Source: Sanderia malayensis (taxonomy: Eukaryota; Cnidaria; Scyphozoa; Semaeostomeae; Pelagiidae). From it: a stretch of 64,000 nt of DNA. The notes below the pieces were generated by a model, which did not search any database, was not told the origin of the DNA, and worked only from the letters and a program-made list of their open reading frames with translations. The position numbers were made by a program, and so were the translations under genes. The stretch is taken from assembly GCA_013076295.1 (NCBI GenBank), contig RQOL01000024.1:3177158-3241157 (forward strand), given 5' to 3'. Positions within the stretch are counted from its first letter, which is position 1. The number at the start of each line of letters is the position of its first letter. Positions 10,823-23,068 of this stretch are shown in pieces.

Positions 10823-11117
10823 TTTAAAACTTTCTATTTTGAGGCTGAAATTATCGTGAAGTTTCTCTTAACGGGTTTTTGTTTTGCTTTCCGAGATGAA
10901 TAAAACATATCAGTCCTTGTTGCTCTTGAGCCTGGCTTTTGATTTGCTCTTAAATTGCAAATAATTTGATATTCTTATAAGTATCACTATCAAAGTTATT
11001 ACAAAATAAAGAATTTTAATGTAGTTTTGATTGCAAACGCCGAGATGCACTGTTAATTACCAGCCTCGACTCAGAGAAACTCAGTGACACCAAAAGGAGA
11101 CTTATCCTCACGGCTTG

Positions 11118-11147
11118 CTCCTTTCGTTCTTTTACAGTTTAGTCAAG
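11118..11147 (+). promoter_or_regulatory. Probable 5' TOP leader of RPS4
   Basis: An oligopyrimidine stretch (ctcctttcgttcttttacag) lies just upstream of the RPS4 start codon. Ribosomal-protein mRNAs in animals commonly start in such a tract, which places translation under mTOR control. The exact transcription start cannot be read from sequence. Confidence 0.5.
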
Positions 11148-13483
11148 ATGGTGGGTATAACATGATTTTTATTAACAGAAATGCATCTTTCTCAATCTTT
11201 ATCATCTTGTCATTTAAAAACCTAAAACTTTGCCGTTTCATTCCTTGAATTTTCATGTGGTTATTTTCAGCCTCGTGGACCAAAAAAGCATCTCAAGCGA
11301 CTCAATGCTCCAAAGCATTGGATGTTGGATAAACTCAGTGGAAATTTTGTAAGTTGACAATTATCTCAATTTTTTAATTGTATTAGTCTTCTCTAATGCA
11401 ATGTATGTTGCATATTTTGTTTGGAAGCATTTTGCAAGCTGAAACCTATCGTAAAATCAAGCAAAACCTATCTTTGCGCGCCACTATGTTAGTTTTTAGG
11501 CCTAAAAATTGGATCGGCCTATTTTATTATCTCATGGACATTTTTCGAAACTTGGTTTTCTGTTATTTCCACAGGCTCCACGACCATCTGCAGGCCCACA
11601 CAAGTTAAGAGAGTGTTTGCCATTGATAATCTTTCTGAGAAACAGATTGAAGTATGCTTTGAACTACGATGAAGTTAAGAAAATCTTGAAGCAACGTCTC
11701 ATCAAAGTTGACGCTAAAGTCCGCACAGATACAACTTATCCAACTGGTTTCATGGGTTTGTGTTATTTCACAGTTTCTTTCATTCTTTATTATTTATATG
11801 CGAATATTTTGATTATTACAAATTGTATTTTTATGACAATCTAAACTGCATGAAAAGAATGGCCCTTGATTTGATGGCTTGGATAAAATTCACACAACGT
11901 GATAATGCAATGAAGCTTGGCCTTTGTGCACCTGAGATCTTGTTAGGAACTGCCATACATAGCAGTTTGATCTATTACTTATCAATAATTGAGCATTGAT
12001 ATTAAATTGTGTTTTTTAGATGTTGTTACCATTGACAAGACTGGAGAACATTTCAGATTGTTATATGATGTCAAAGGAAGATTCATGTGTCACCCAATTT
12101 CCCCTGAAGAGGCCACTGTAAGTAATTATGAAAATATCTCATCAAATTGGTCCTACTTGATTTGAAATTTTATGCACAGTTAAAGGGCACAAATTTTGAG
12201 CCAAGACATCTCTTTCCTATAGACATATTTTAGCTCCATTTTTGTGACTCCAGCTGGGCATAGAATACATGTTTATAGAGTGAATCTTGCTTGTTTATAT
12301 ACTGTAAAAGCTCTCTTAAGGTGGCTTAATAGAGAGGAGCTTAATAGAGCTTTTATGGTATATATATTTGTATATATTGCTTATTGTTATTTTGAGCTTT
12401 GTTCCCTGTGCAATAGCAGTGCTTAATGCCATATGCAGAGCAGATTAGAAATCCAGACAAAAACAAAATTTAACTCTTAGCTTCTACTGTAACTATTAGT
12501 TTCTTGGTAGTGCAATTGATTGATAGTTGCGTTACTTGTTAAGTTAAGCTCTTTGGATTTCAAATTATAATGTTTATTTTAGTACAAACTTGCCAAAGTA
12601 CGCAAAGTGGCAGTTGGACAGCATTCAGTTCCATATTGTGTCACTCACGATGCTCGCACCATCAGATATCCAGACCCAGCAATCAAGGCCAATGACTCAG
12701 TTGTTGTTGATTTGAAGACTGGCAAGATTACTGACACCATTAAATTTGATACTGGCAATACTGTCATGGTTATTGGTGGACGTAACACTGGAAGAATTGG
12801 CACAATTACACACAGGGAAAGACATGCCAGTGAGTTTCACATTTCTATTGAATATGCTTGCCCTTGAGCTTGCTTCATAGCAATCACTGCACTGTAGAAG
12901 CTTGATGTATTGAACAGTAAAGCTTGTCTTATAGAGTAAAAACCCGCATATAAGAACCTGTAAATTTCCACCCAGGCTATTGTTCCAAGACAATGGGCTA
13001 TTGTTTCTTCTATTGTTTTGAAGAGAAACATCACCCTGAAGGTTCTTAATCCATTGGCTCTTATATGCGGGTTTTTACATAAATCAACTCTATGTACATT
13101 GTAATCATATTCTCTTTCATTTTATAAAAACAATACGTAAAACACTTCAGAAAACAAGTTGCCTGCTTTCTTAAGGACATGGAAATTTCTGGATTAGAAA
13201 TGCAGCTCTTCTGATTTGAATCCACCTTGTCTTTACTCAAAGAATTGTAATAATTAATTGCAATAATGTAATGATTAATATATTGGTTTTTCTTCCAGGT
13301 TCTCATGATATTGTCCATGTTAAAGATGCGACTGGCAACTCTTTTGCAACCCGTTTGTCGAATGTGTTTGTTATTGGCCGTGGCACAAAGGCCATGGTTT
13401 CCTTGCCAAGAGGAAAGGGTATCAGATTGACCATTGCAGAAGAAAGAGACAGACGTCTGGCAGAAAAAGCAAAGATGGCATGA
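11148..13483 (+). CDS. RPS4: Small-subunit ribosomal protein eS4 (RPS4)
   Basis: A component of the 40S ribosomal subunit. Exons: 11148-11150 (ATG alone), 11271-11348, 11575-11755, 12020-12117, 12583-12829 and 13299-13483. They total 792 bases, giving 263 residues, equal to the human length. The protein starts [18 protein letters not shown] and contains [27 protein letters not shown], the KOW-region [11 protein letters not shown] and the terminal [17 protein letters not shown]. All junctions are GT-AG with matching phase. Splitting the gene right after the initiator ATG is a common arrangement for ribosomal-protein genes. The intron at 12830-13298 carries a MITE. Confidence 0.97.
12938..13078. 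repeat. MITE with GCATATAAGAACC termini, copy 2
   Basis: Nearly perfect inverted ends (aaaacccgcatataagaacc on the left; the mirrored tatgcgggttttt on the right) enclose the attgttccaagacaat core seen in copy 1. It is inserted in the last RPS4 intron. Confidence 0.85.
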
Positions 13484-14036
13484 AATGAATAATTATGTAG
13501 TAAGCAATATGATAAAAAGAGAAATCTCTTGTTGATAAATATTTCAGTTTAGTTTGGTACTTTCTTATCTTAAGTAATCTTAATACAGTAGTCTCTGCTG
13601 AAGGTTCCCAAGAGAGGAACTTGGTAGAAACAAATCGGTAATTCTGCGAAGAACCAGTGATAACATCTTTATTGAGATATTGAAGGTGCTCTGTTGGCGA
13701 GAGCACTTTCAGATGAGAACGGCTTGGCCATTTAGAGTCGCAAGCCTTTAGGCCCACTTAAGTGTTGCGCCATGCAAAAGCCTTTATATTAGACCTCCAA
13801 TCATTGGCCACCTTTCATTTACGGCCACTTGAGACTGGATTTAAAGGTAATCGCTATCAGGGGTTTGACTCTAGCGAAAGGCTATGATGGAACAAGGTGG
13901 GAATCACTCCCTCGCACCTTTTCGAGCTTTAATGCTCATTGGTGTGGCCATTGCATTCTTTCTAAGAAGTCTGGGACGAAACTCCGTTGAGCTTTGCTTC
14001 TATTGAAATTCTATTGACGTTACCCTACACCCAAGA

Positions 14037-14945
14037 ATGTACAAGACATCAATGGATAATGCTGCTAATTTTCTGAAGGTTTGTTTTATTTTTATCATTG
14101 GAGTCATGCGTAATTTTTTTTACCAAAATTAAATGAGTTTCTTGTTTTCATGTAAAAGTCAAAACACTATGGAAGTAAGGTTTTATTCATATGAGTTCAC
14201 TGCGTAATTCTACTCGGCATGATTGGTCGTTAAAATTCAACCTCGTTTTCGTATTCTCTGTCCCCCGAGTAGAGGCTTTCTATGAATGTAAACCCCGAAA
14301 CGTTTTTATTTATTGCATACCTGATCTATGTAATTAATATCTATTTTATCTTCCCGTTCTATTTTATTTACCAATATATGTATTATACTACTTTCCAGAT
14401 GTTCGCTGAATATAAGAAATAGTGAACCGCTGCTGCTGCATTGGATGAATTTCTGTTATCACCCAACTCTCTTGGTTCAGATGAAATCAAAAGCTACATG
14501 GCAACAATGTTTTAGCTTCTAAATAAGTAAGTGCGAATATTTATACTGGATAGACACTTTAACTATGATAGCTGTTATCAATGTGGGTTCAGTTGGTATA
14601 AACCCTTACCCTCAAAAATTCTGGGTACTCATTTACCGACCTCGGAGAGCTGGACAGCTAAGTTAGCTGGCGGCTTGTAGTTCGTGGTTCCAACAATGTG
14701 TGGATTTGAACCAGTGAAGACATGGGCTCTAAAGGATCAAACCCAGCGCCTTAACCACTTGGCTACACCACCGTGTAAACAGAGCCATTATAACTTTATC
14801 AACTAAACAATGAATGTTCGGGGCTATTAAAGTTAAAAATGATGTTTTTATTTTTCCAGGTATCCATCATTTGGTGTTCAAATGATTTTGCGAACAATAA
14901 TCCGACCAGAAAATGGAGTTAAATGGCAAAAAGGGAATATGAGGT
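14037..14945 (+). pseudogene. Decayed exon trio, unknown origin
   Basis: 14037-14078 reads MYKTSMDNAANFLK followed by a gt donor. From about 14398, after ttccag, an in-frame continuation is broken by tag and tga, then reads AAALDEFLLSPN and later stops again. A further piece after tccag at about 14861 reads YPSFGVQMILRTII. Donors and acceptors look real but the frame is broken three times, so this is most likely a decayed gene or transposon fragment. No family recognised. Confidence 0.25.
14696..14776 (-). repeat. tRNA-derived SINE-like sequence
   Basis: Read on the minus strand it has an A-box-like TAGCCAAGTGG and a B-box-like GGTTCAAATCC at tRNA spacing. The anticodon stem does not pair well, so a functional tRNA is unlikely. 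Confidence 0.4.
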
Positions 14946-15764
14946 TTTATTTTTCGTTTTTGTATTTTATGTCTATCCCTACAGAAACTGAGGTAATGAC
15001 TATGAAGTTAACCATACCCTCTTTTAATACGCATGTGCATAAGATGTTTTCCCACGTCTAAACGGTATCTCGTGATTGTTGGTAAACGAAATGTACACGT
15101 GCTTTCATTGGTGACCTTTGTCAGTGCCAAATGCTGCTGGGAGTTTTAAAACTTTCGGTCATAGATTCCTGTTTTTAGAACATTTTATCTCGTATTAGAG
15201 ATCAGTATTTCCATTTGGCAAAATGTGTAAAGTGGGTGAGCTTTAGTGGCTGCTCGGCACATGGCATAAGTCCCCCTGGGGAAGATAGGGTTTCGCCGTT
15301 TTTTTGGCGAAATTTTATTGGAACCGGGTAATTTTCCGAACCCTTTTCCTAATTTTTTACAATTTTTTTATTTCTTTATATTTTGTTGAATCATTAATTT
15401 GATTGATGAAAACAAACTAGAACATCCTGGAGAGGCATTAACTATTGGCAATGCAGCTCAATAGTCGAAGCCTCAAATGCAGGAGTTTGGTTTCATTCAA
15501 CGATCGCAAATGAAAATAAAACTGTGCCATTGCTACAAATATTGCCGTCAAATTCACTGGGAGTATTGCATGTGGGACAGCTTGACGTACGCATGCGTTG
15601 TTAAATTTTGATTCCCACCTTGAAACAATTCCTTGGTTGAGAATTCTTTGTTTCCATTTGTTTTTGTTGATTGTGCACGAGAATTTTGGCATTTCCGGTT
15701 GTCGTGAATGTTTTTCCAAATATGGCATGACCGAATGATGCTCGCAGTGCATTATCTGCGCGAG

Positions 15765-15890
15765 TATAAAACCACCTTCACGTGGAAGCACTCGCCTTTT
15801 GGTTTTTAATTCGACGAAAGAGGAGCAAGCAAGGATGGAGGCAATAGACAACAGCAAGAAGAAACAAGAAGAAGGCAACCTTGATGCTAT
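15765..15890 (+). other. TATA box and short first exon of a possible small gene
   Basis: A clean TATAAAA (15765-15771) lies about 64 bases upstream of an ATG at 15835, which starts MEAIDNSKKKQEEGNLDA before a gt. Downstream are exon-like blocks bounded by ag/gt (about 15933-15990, 16425-16500 and 16741-16815) and a possible poly(A) signal near 17340. I could not chain these in one frame without a stop, so this may be a non-coding transcript or no gene at all. Confidence 0.25.
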
Positions 15891-17537
15891 GTAATTAACG
15901 TGCTTTGGCGAAGAAGAATTGCTGAATGAAACCTTTTAGTGGTGAATTATGGAAAAGAAGGGCATAGTAAGAGCAAGTATGCACCAATGAGGTATGTAGA
16001 AAACTTTTTATATACTTCGTTGGTTTGAACTGATGCTCGGCGGAAAGAAAATGGCTGAAGATGTTTTAAAAATTTTGCACAACTCGTTGTAAAAAGGGTA
16101 AAATTCTGATAATAGTTCACCTTAAAGGTCTGATAGTAGTTCAGCTTAATATAAGCAGATTATTTCCTCCAATTTTATTGTTTTTACTCTCGTATTTGTG
16201 TTTTTTAGTTCTTTTAATTTTAGCGTTGTGTAAAATTTGTAGTCTTGACTTTAGCTGTCGCAAATGAAGAAACTGAAAAAGATGTGAATATCTGGCGAAT
16301 TATATTTCCTTTCATTTCTATTAATTATTGTTTTTGAATATAATAAGAAGTCCGTTTATATCGTTTTATTTCTTTTCTTTTGTCGATTCAATAATTTATG
16401 TATTTAAATTTCTATTTGTTTCAGTTTTCATGCATTTTTGTCAAGCAATAGTGTGGATGGAAGGTTACACGGGAAAGATAAACGAAGCTTCTCCAAATGT
16501 AAGAAGTTGAATTAATTAACATTTCAATTCGCTAGTTTAATGCTTTATACGAGAAAATTTTCTTTATGTCAATCGTTGAGGAAATTACCAAGCATTGAAA
16601 TAAGCCTGGAACTAAAAATTAATTTTTGCAAATATGCCCCAAAGACTTATTCGAGATTTACGGTTGATCAAATTTCGTCTTATTTCTATCATATTATCTT
16701 TTGAAATGCATCGGTTCAATGCGATTTATTTTATTTCTAGACATTGTTTGTCAAGAATTTTGTATCAGATGAAAGATTATCGAAGAAAGATGGCGTTAGC
16801 TTCGTCAAAATTCAGGTGAGTCATATTTTAGCTCCACCTGTACTTAAGAATTATAAAATATATCGCACATCTTAAAACGTATTTCTTCTATCAAATTATT
16901 AGCAGAGCTATGGATGGGCTCAATGGATTTTTAATTTTAGGGATTTAATTTGTGGCACTATGGGACATTTAGATCCAATTTTGGTCAAGGGTTGGAACAA
17001 AACGCACCAGTTTTTGAAATCGGTTGATCTTGTACCTTTCTGGGATTGATTGTGTGACTGCCTAAATTGATTTAGTTAGATTTTCAATTTTAGATATAAG
17101 AATTAGAATTAGATATTTATTATACATATTTTTATTTCCAGATGAAATTATTCTGATTGAAGATGTATGGAAGCCTTGGTGAAGCTTGAGGAAGTTTAGA
17201 AAGAGAATATAATAAAGAAACAAGAGCAAAAAGAAAAATTCTAATCGAGATTTGAAAAATATATAGTAAATATATGGAACTATTATTGTAACATGTAACA
17301 GATAATTAATTAAATCATTGGAATATAAATTGAAAACGAAAAATAAACCTTTGTCTCAAATATATTTATGCGTAACAAGTAATAGCCGGTTGGCACTTCC
17401 TCCCACCTTCTCAGACTTATATTTTAATATTACTAAATGTGGTAAACCCTCCCATTAGTACACTATACCGCCAAACATCACATGAAAATTAGTTTTCTCC
17501 CCTTTCACTGCAACTGAGTATTTACAAAACAACTTCG

Positions 17538-20500
17538 TTAATCCCAACTTAAATCATCTTGCCTCAGCGTACCTTGCAGTTTTTGCACCTTCTTGAAAAC
17601 CTGCAAGTTATTCGGCCCTCTACTGGGAGACGAGTCGATGATTTGCGCATTGCCGTGTTTTACCTCAGTTTTCGGTGACTTGCTTTTCGTCTTAATCGTC
17701 GTCACGACCTCTACTTCCGAACCTTTGAGAGACATGCTTCTTCTATGCGAACCATTCTGCGCGGACGTCGCCTTATTTCGCCTCTCCTGCGCGTGTTTTC
17801 GTTCGTGTTGCTTCAAAGTCGCTATCTGTTCGCCTTTCGTTTCCATTCGGGATACAAGTCGGTCTAATTCTCGTTCAAAATCCTCGCGCAGCTTCACATC
17901 AGTCGTTTCTTGAATCTGCTTAACGAGCTCGCTATGTTCACTGCATCAAAAGAAAATCACAGGCTCGCAAGGTAGTGAATCTAAGAGCAACATTTGTTAG
18001 GTGGGGCTTCAATTCAATAACATCTATACTCACAATCCCATATGTCCGAATTCATCTTGCAGTTGCGTGATTAACTCCCCAATTCCCTCTGCATCGGTTG
18101 ATGACGTAGATCCAGTCACGTGATACTTCCTTTGTGCTCGAGTGGCTGCGTTGCAGAGCTGAGGATTGTGGGATTTCATTAACGAGAGGACGTTCTGAAT
18201 GTTCGCACCCAACGCGTAAGACTTGGCCGTCGACTAAAAGAAATATTAAAATTCAAATCAACAAGGTATATTCTAAATCGCATCAGAAGTAAAGATCTTA
18301 TGTTCTGAGGATGTAAAGAAATACCATAGGAGACTAAAATCCTTGGGACAATGATAAAAACACGAGTGTATTTTTCAAAAGTCGGCAAACTTCTATTATT
18401 CGTGGGCATTATCCAACTACCTCTCCCTTTAAATAATATTGTTCTCTCAATCAGACCCATGTTGGTGCAAAAGGAATTTTGTCGACAGTGTATAAGAGTT
18501 TCCTTAGAGATAACGTTGTTTCGAGGAGAAGGGAGATGAAGGGTACGTGCGAAAGTCGCAAAAATCACAAAATTCCCAGGACTTTTGTCCCCTATTGTAG
18601 CTATAGAGTATGGTAACTATAAACATGTGATGTTTGTACTGACTTTTCCAACAACAAATGGAATGCTACCCATGTTCAATCGATAATGACTGGGCGGTGT
18701 GCTCGACTCGTGACTTGTTCTCTTGGGCTTTGCTGCTTTCTTCACTGCCTGCAAATAATAACATCGCCCAAAATATCATATAGGTAACCATTAGTACAAT
18801 AAGTGGGCAATAACTTTCCATTTTCCACTTTGAAAATTGCAAATAAATGCACAGAAGCAGAAAGAGTAATCGGATATGGTCACCCTATCAAATTATTAGC
18901 TCCGTAACTTGGCCTTCCCTCAGCTGATAATCTACAGATTCATCTGCATATATCATTACTAACGTTCCTGTTTCACTCCATAACTAAAGACGTATAAATC
19001 CACGGCAGACACATTCAGCTTGCAGAAAACAATTCAAACGAAACAGAATAGAACAAATGATAAAAATTCAAATCTCTAAAGGAACAAGAAAAATAAATGA
19101 CCCTATCCTTGTAAGAAATACATTATGTGCATGCATACCTTCTTTTTCTTTGTTGTTCGCTTTGGTTTCTTGTCCTCCGGTGACGTCATATTCAAGAGAA
19201 TTCTGTTCGTAGCGGCGAGAGTTTGCAGCTGGGAAAACAAAACAAAAACAGCATCAAAAATCAAATTGATTCACATTCTTCATTCAAAAACACAGAGTAA
19301 GCAGAAACCAGCTCAAACTAATAAGGCTTTGAGCTATAAAGAGCCTGACTTGAAGCATGCAGAAAGCAATTGAAATCAATGAAAGTCAGAAAAAGGCACC
19401 AGTTACTATTTAAAAAGTAGTCTAATCAATCCTTCAAATTTACACAAATGCCCATAGTAATCATTTGTAACTCACTTCGGCAGCCCTGTCCTGTAAAATC
19501 TTCCTTTGGTGTCGCTCTTCCTGCAGCTTCTCTTCCAGCTCTCGTATCTTACTCTGTAAATTTAAAAAGTAAAACATTCGAAAAGCTCTGTAAAACAAGT
19601 GAATACGAGATAAAGAAGCAGAAGTACCTTTAAGGTCTAGATACCTTTTTGTTAAGGTCAATGTACAGTAATTGTAGATGGATAGTAGCTATTATCAACT
19701 TCTATACAATGGTGGGTACAGATAGATTACAATGAAACCCTTAGCAATACAAACAATAGCTAACAATAGTAACCAATAGCTAACAATAGTAAACAATAGC
19801 TTATTCTTCAAACACAATATGCTATTATTGGTTTGTTTATATTTTTAGCATACAAATCAGCCCAGAAGGTTCCTAAACTTATAATTTTTAAATGGGAGTT
19901 CTTGTACGGGGTCTATACCTCTGCTAAAGTCTGTGATGCAGTCAGTTTAATATGACTTCTTTCCAGCTCAGCCAGCTTCTCAGCCTGAAATGCACGGTCC
20001 CTAACTCCGAACATTGTCTCTGGGACCTGCTTTTGATAGCCAGGCCTGGTGTAGCCAGCATTTTGATACAATCTTTCTGGTTCGGGTTGCTCTGTCATTT
20101 TACGCATGTACATCAGTTGCTTCTCCAAAAGCTGGCACTTGTCCTCAGCTGTCAACAACTTCTCTTCCAAATCTAACATCCAGAACATCAATAACATCAA
20201 TGACATCAATAACATCTAAAACTCTAACACCGAAGATAACATCAGTAACATCTAACAACACCAAAGATAACATCAGTAAAATGACAGACCAGAGTTTAAG
20301 TACAGAAGCAACATGACACTCCAGCTTGAAAGATTATTATTCTCAATTATTCTCAGACCTTTCTTTTGTTGTTCTATAGCAGATTGCGTAGTTTCAGAGA
20401 ACTCATGTTCTTTCTGAAGAATGGTTTTGTATTCATTTGCTTCTGAAGCTAACGACTTCAAGTTATCCTCTGCTTTGACCCTGTCTAGTTCCAGTCTTCT

Positions 20501-21572
20501 TATCTTTTCTTGTAAACTCTTCAAAGCATTGACAACAGCTGAAAGAAATTGAAACATTACAGCAGGTCAAGATAAGTAATTCTTTTGGATCATTGGATAA
20601 TCAACTCCCAGTCAAACCCCAAGAAAGGACTAGGAGACAATTATCAAAGCTTTAAGTAATTTTGAAAATACAGTCAAATCTGTCTAATTCAAACACCCTG
20701 GGGAAGCCTGAAAATGTTCGAATTACAAAAAGTTCGAATTATAAAGGTTTGTTTGAATTGGTTCATTAGTGATCCTTGAAGGGACAGAAAAATTCGTTCA
20801 AATTAGATAGAGTTCAAATTACACGAGTTTGAACTATGCAGGTTTGATTGTAACTTGAAATTGAGCATTTTTGGATGGATGCAAGCCCAGATCATCACTA
20901 AGATAACCTACACAGATCAAAATAGAAAATTAAGATATCTAAAACACAAAAATAAATGAAACTCTTAATATTCATTGAAGCCATTGGCATTTGCAAACTG
21001 AAGTCAAGTCAATGAACCCTTTTTTAAGAATGGAATATTTGGCCATCCTATCTTAGTTCTAATTCCTTATAAAAATGTGTAATTCTGGATAGGAAATAAT
21101 AGGGATAATTGAGAATAATTTATACCTTTGCTGTTTGTTTCATGAACAACTTCTGCATTTGCCACTCTTGACTTTAGAGGTCCATATTGGTCAGCACGTC
21201 TTGAAGTAGGATAGTCCTGATACGATGTTCGCGAGCTGTTGTATCCATTGGCCATAGGTGAATCAGTTGATCTTTGACTGAGAAACCCCATGCGAAATGG
21301 CGACATTGTGTCCGGGCTTTGATATGGAGATGGTCTGTGAAACTCCTGTTCATGAAAAATAGTATGGCAATAAATGGTTACGGGTTTGGTTTGGTCAAAT
21401 TCTCATATTTTTTCTAAAGGTTTAGGTATGGTCAAACTGGTGTATTTAGCTTTGGAAAATAAAATAGTCTCTTTGACAATTGATAAACTCCAATTGATCC
21501 TTCAACTTAGTCAAAGCTTTAAGCTACGGGATACTGAAAACTTACGTTCGCATAATATCCTTTTGCATCCAT
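17538..21572 (-). CDS. CEP57: Centrosomal protein CEP57 (translokin)
   Basis: A centrosome protein that links the pericentriolar matrix to microtubules and supports centriole engagement. Exons (minus strand, 5' to 3'): 21572-21546, 21345-21126, 20538-20359, 20172-19919, 19553-19476, 19228-19139, 18748-18644, 18233-18034 and 17940-17538. They total 1557 bases, 518 residues; the human protein has 500. The N-terminal centrosome-targeting coiled coil begins near residue 82 (VVNALKSLQEKIRRLEL). The second part has CQLLEKQLMYMRKM. The C-terminal microtubule-binding region carries HYRLNMGSIPFVVGKS, LQDEFGHMGL, LDRLVSRMETKGEQI and the terminal LSWD, all characteristic. Every junction is GT-AG and in phase. 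The first exon encodes only nine residues. Confidence 0.95.
20671..20856. repeat. Pogo/Tigger-like MITE remnant (gttcgaatta type)
   Basis: Ends are inverted: cagtcaaatctgtctaattc on the left and caggtttgattgta on the right. The interior has repeats of ttcgaattac/gttcaaatta. Related pieces appear near 2003-2100, 3971-4043 and 56664-56792. It sits in a CEP57 intron. Confidence 0.5.
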
Positions 21573-21969
21573 TTTGAAAATGGCAAAGGTGAATAAATAA
21601 TGGGCCTAAGTCCTGTGAACAAACAGCAACCACAGCGAACCCTTTCTCTCTTGCAAAACTGCCTTGTGCAAATATATTCTTCAACTTCGAATTTAAGAAC
21701 TGTAAAAACTTAAAGATTAAATGTTAAAAAGAGCTTGCAAAAGAAGTAATAGCTGCTTTCTGCTTGCAAAATCTCTCACTGCAAAAAATTAAAAAGGCGC
21801 GTCGGTTGCTAATCAAGCCGCAAGTGATTAATAACATGCAACAGAATCCAGGTACCTGCGGAGCATTATAAGCGCTGCGAGGTATACTTGCTGAAGACAA
21901 AATGCATTGAAAATGAAAAATTGGGAAAACATTTTAATCAAGGTAAATTATCAAAATAACTAAAATAAT

Positions 21970-22941
21970 CTAAAATCCTGGCCTATGCTTCTTTCCCTTT
22001 TTACTATGCTTCTTATCTTTTGTTCCTGCTTTGCGTTCCTTTAAATTCTGTCTTCGTTTTTTCTGTTTCTCCTCATGCATTTTTTTCTGTGTATCAATTC
22101 TATCGTCCCACTTTTTCTTGCTAACTTCTTTCATTTTCTGTTTCCTTTTCAAAGTTTTCATTAACAACTTTGGGTCATCTTTCACCTTTTGCCCCTCGGC
22201 TTGCTTCAATGCCTTCCCCCATTGAATTTTCGACTTCACTTCTTCTGCCTTCTCTTTATCTTCACCTTCCAACTTCTCAAGATTAGTTTTTTTCTTCTCC
22301 GCTTTTTTCAACAACTGTTCTACATTCTCGTTTTTCTTCTTTTTCTTCAAAGCTGCACCAGCAAAATCAAATTTGCTAAAAACAACATCGCCTCTGTCAT
22401 TCAAAACTTGAGTTGCTTTTCTTTCTTTCTCAACTGAAACCTTATTTGAGATTGCATCTTCTTTACTCTTTTTCATCTTGGAATCTTTCTCCACCTTCCT
22501 CTTCTTTGCATTTCTAGCAGCTTTTTTATCACCTTTTATCTTTCTTTTCCCTCTCAATAACTCCATCCTATCGTGCAATTTCTGCCTCAAATCGGTCAAC
22601 GGAAGACTGGTTATTTCATCGACTTTAATTTGCTTCACCATTTCCATATCATCTTCCTCTTCTAGCAAAGCTTTTTCCTTCGCTTCAATTTCTTTCTGTA
22701 GATCACCAATAGTCTTGTGCTTGCTTGGGTCGAGTTTCAACAATTTTGCCTTTTTTGCTAACTGCTTTCGAATTTGCTTTGCCGCCTTTCCAGTAACACC
22801 TGTGAGGTCTTGAGGCTTCTCTTTGGTAATAGCATCATCCGGTAGATAATATTTGGCCGGAATAAGTTCTACAAGCGAAGAAAAATAAGCAGAAGTCTTC
22901 TTCACTTGGTCTTCAAAAGTTGTGAAAGAATTGTCAGCCAT
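21970..22941 (-). CDS. SURF6: Surfeit locus protein 6 (SURF6), nucleolar ribosome-biogenesis factor
   Basis: A nucleolar RNA/DNA-binding protein needed for rRNA maturation (the yeast counterpart is Rrp14). A single uninterrupted frame encodes 323 residues from the ATG at 22941 (MADNSFTTFEDQ). An in-frame ATG 16 codons upstream exists but lies in the short shared promoter. The conserved C-terminal domain includes VFSKFDFAGAALKKKKK, IQWGKALKQAEGQKVKDDPK and LLMKTLKRKQKMKEVSKKKW, then a Lys/Arg-rich tail ending KHRPGF. The gene lacks introns, unlike most neighbours. It diverges from MNAT1, with 127 bp between start codons. Confidence 0.95.
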   Translation of the reverse strand: MADNSFTTFEDQVKKTSAYFSSLVELIPAKYYLPDDAITKEKPQDLTGVTGKAAKQIRKQLAKKAKLLKLDPSKHKTIGDLQKEIEAKEKALLEEEDDMEMVKQIKVDEITSLPLTDLRQKLHDRMELLRGKRKIKGDKKAARNAKKRKVEKDSKMKKSKEDAISNKVSVEKERKATQVLNDRGDVVFSKFDFAGAALKKKKKNENVEQLLKKAEKKKTNLEKLEGEDKEKAEEVKSKIQWGKALKQAEGQKVKDDPKLLMKTLKRKQKMKEVSKKKWDDRIDTQKKMHEEKQKKRRQNLKERKAGTKDKKHSKKGKKHRPGF

Positions 22942-23068
22942 TTTCCAAATCTTTCTCGAAGGCACGTGGTAAAATTTCTCCAGCTTCACAAATTTTCACA
23001 AAGTACTTGATGTAAAGACAACTTACCAATTTCTGTAACCGAGGCTGTTGTGCTTCTTGGAAAGGAAA
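22942..23068. promoter_or_regulatory. Probable bidirectional promoter, SURF6 / MNAT1
   Basis: Only 127 bases separate the divergent start codons of SURF6 (minus) and MNAT1 (plus). Any promoter for both must lie here or overlap coding sequence. No TATA box is obvious. Confidence 0.6.

Larger units (their letters stand above)
13484..17530. other. Largely non-coding interval between RPS4 and CEP57
   Basis: About 4 kb with no recognisable conserved protein. It contains two exon-like fragments near 14037-14960, a tRNA-like SINE remnant at about 14696-14776, and a TATA-containing start region near 15765 with further exon-like pieces. Each is listed separately at low confidence. The 146-residue minus-strand frame at 15438-15878 overlaps the TATA region and has no homology I recognise. 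Confidence 0.5.

Noticed and set aside
15438..15878. Minus-strand 146-residue frame with a signal-peptide-like start
   Set aside because: Overlaps the opposite-strand TATA region, has no recognisable family, and residue composition is not gene-like.
22031..22813. Phe/Ser-rich plus-strand frames
   Set aside because: Antisense shadow of the Lys-rich SURF6 coding sequence.
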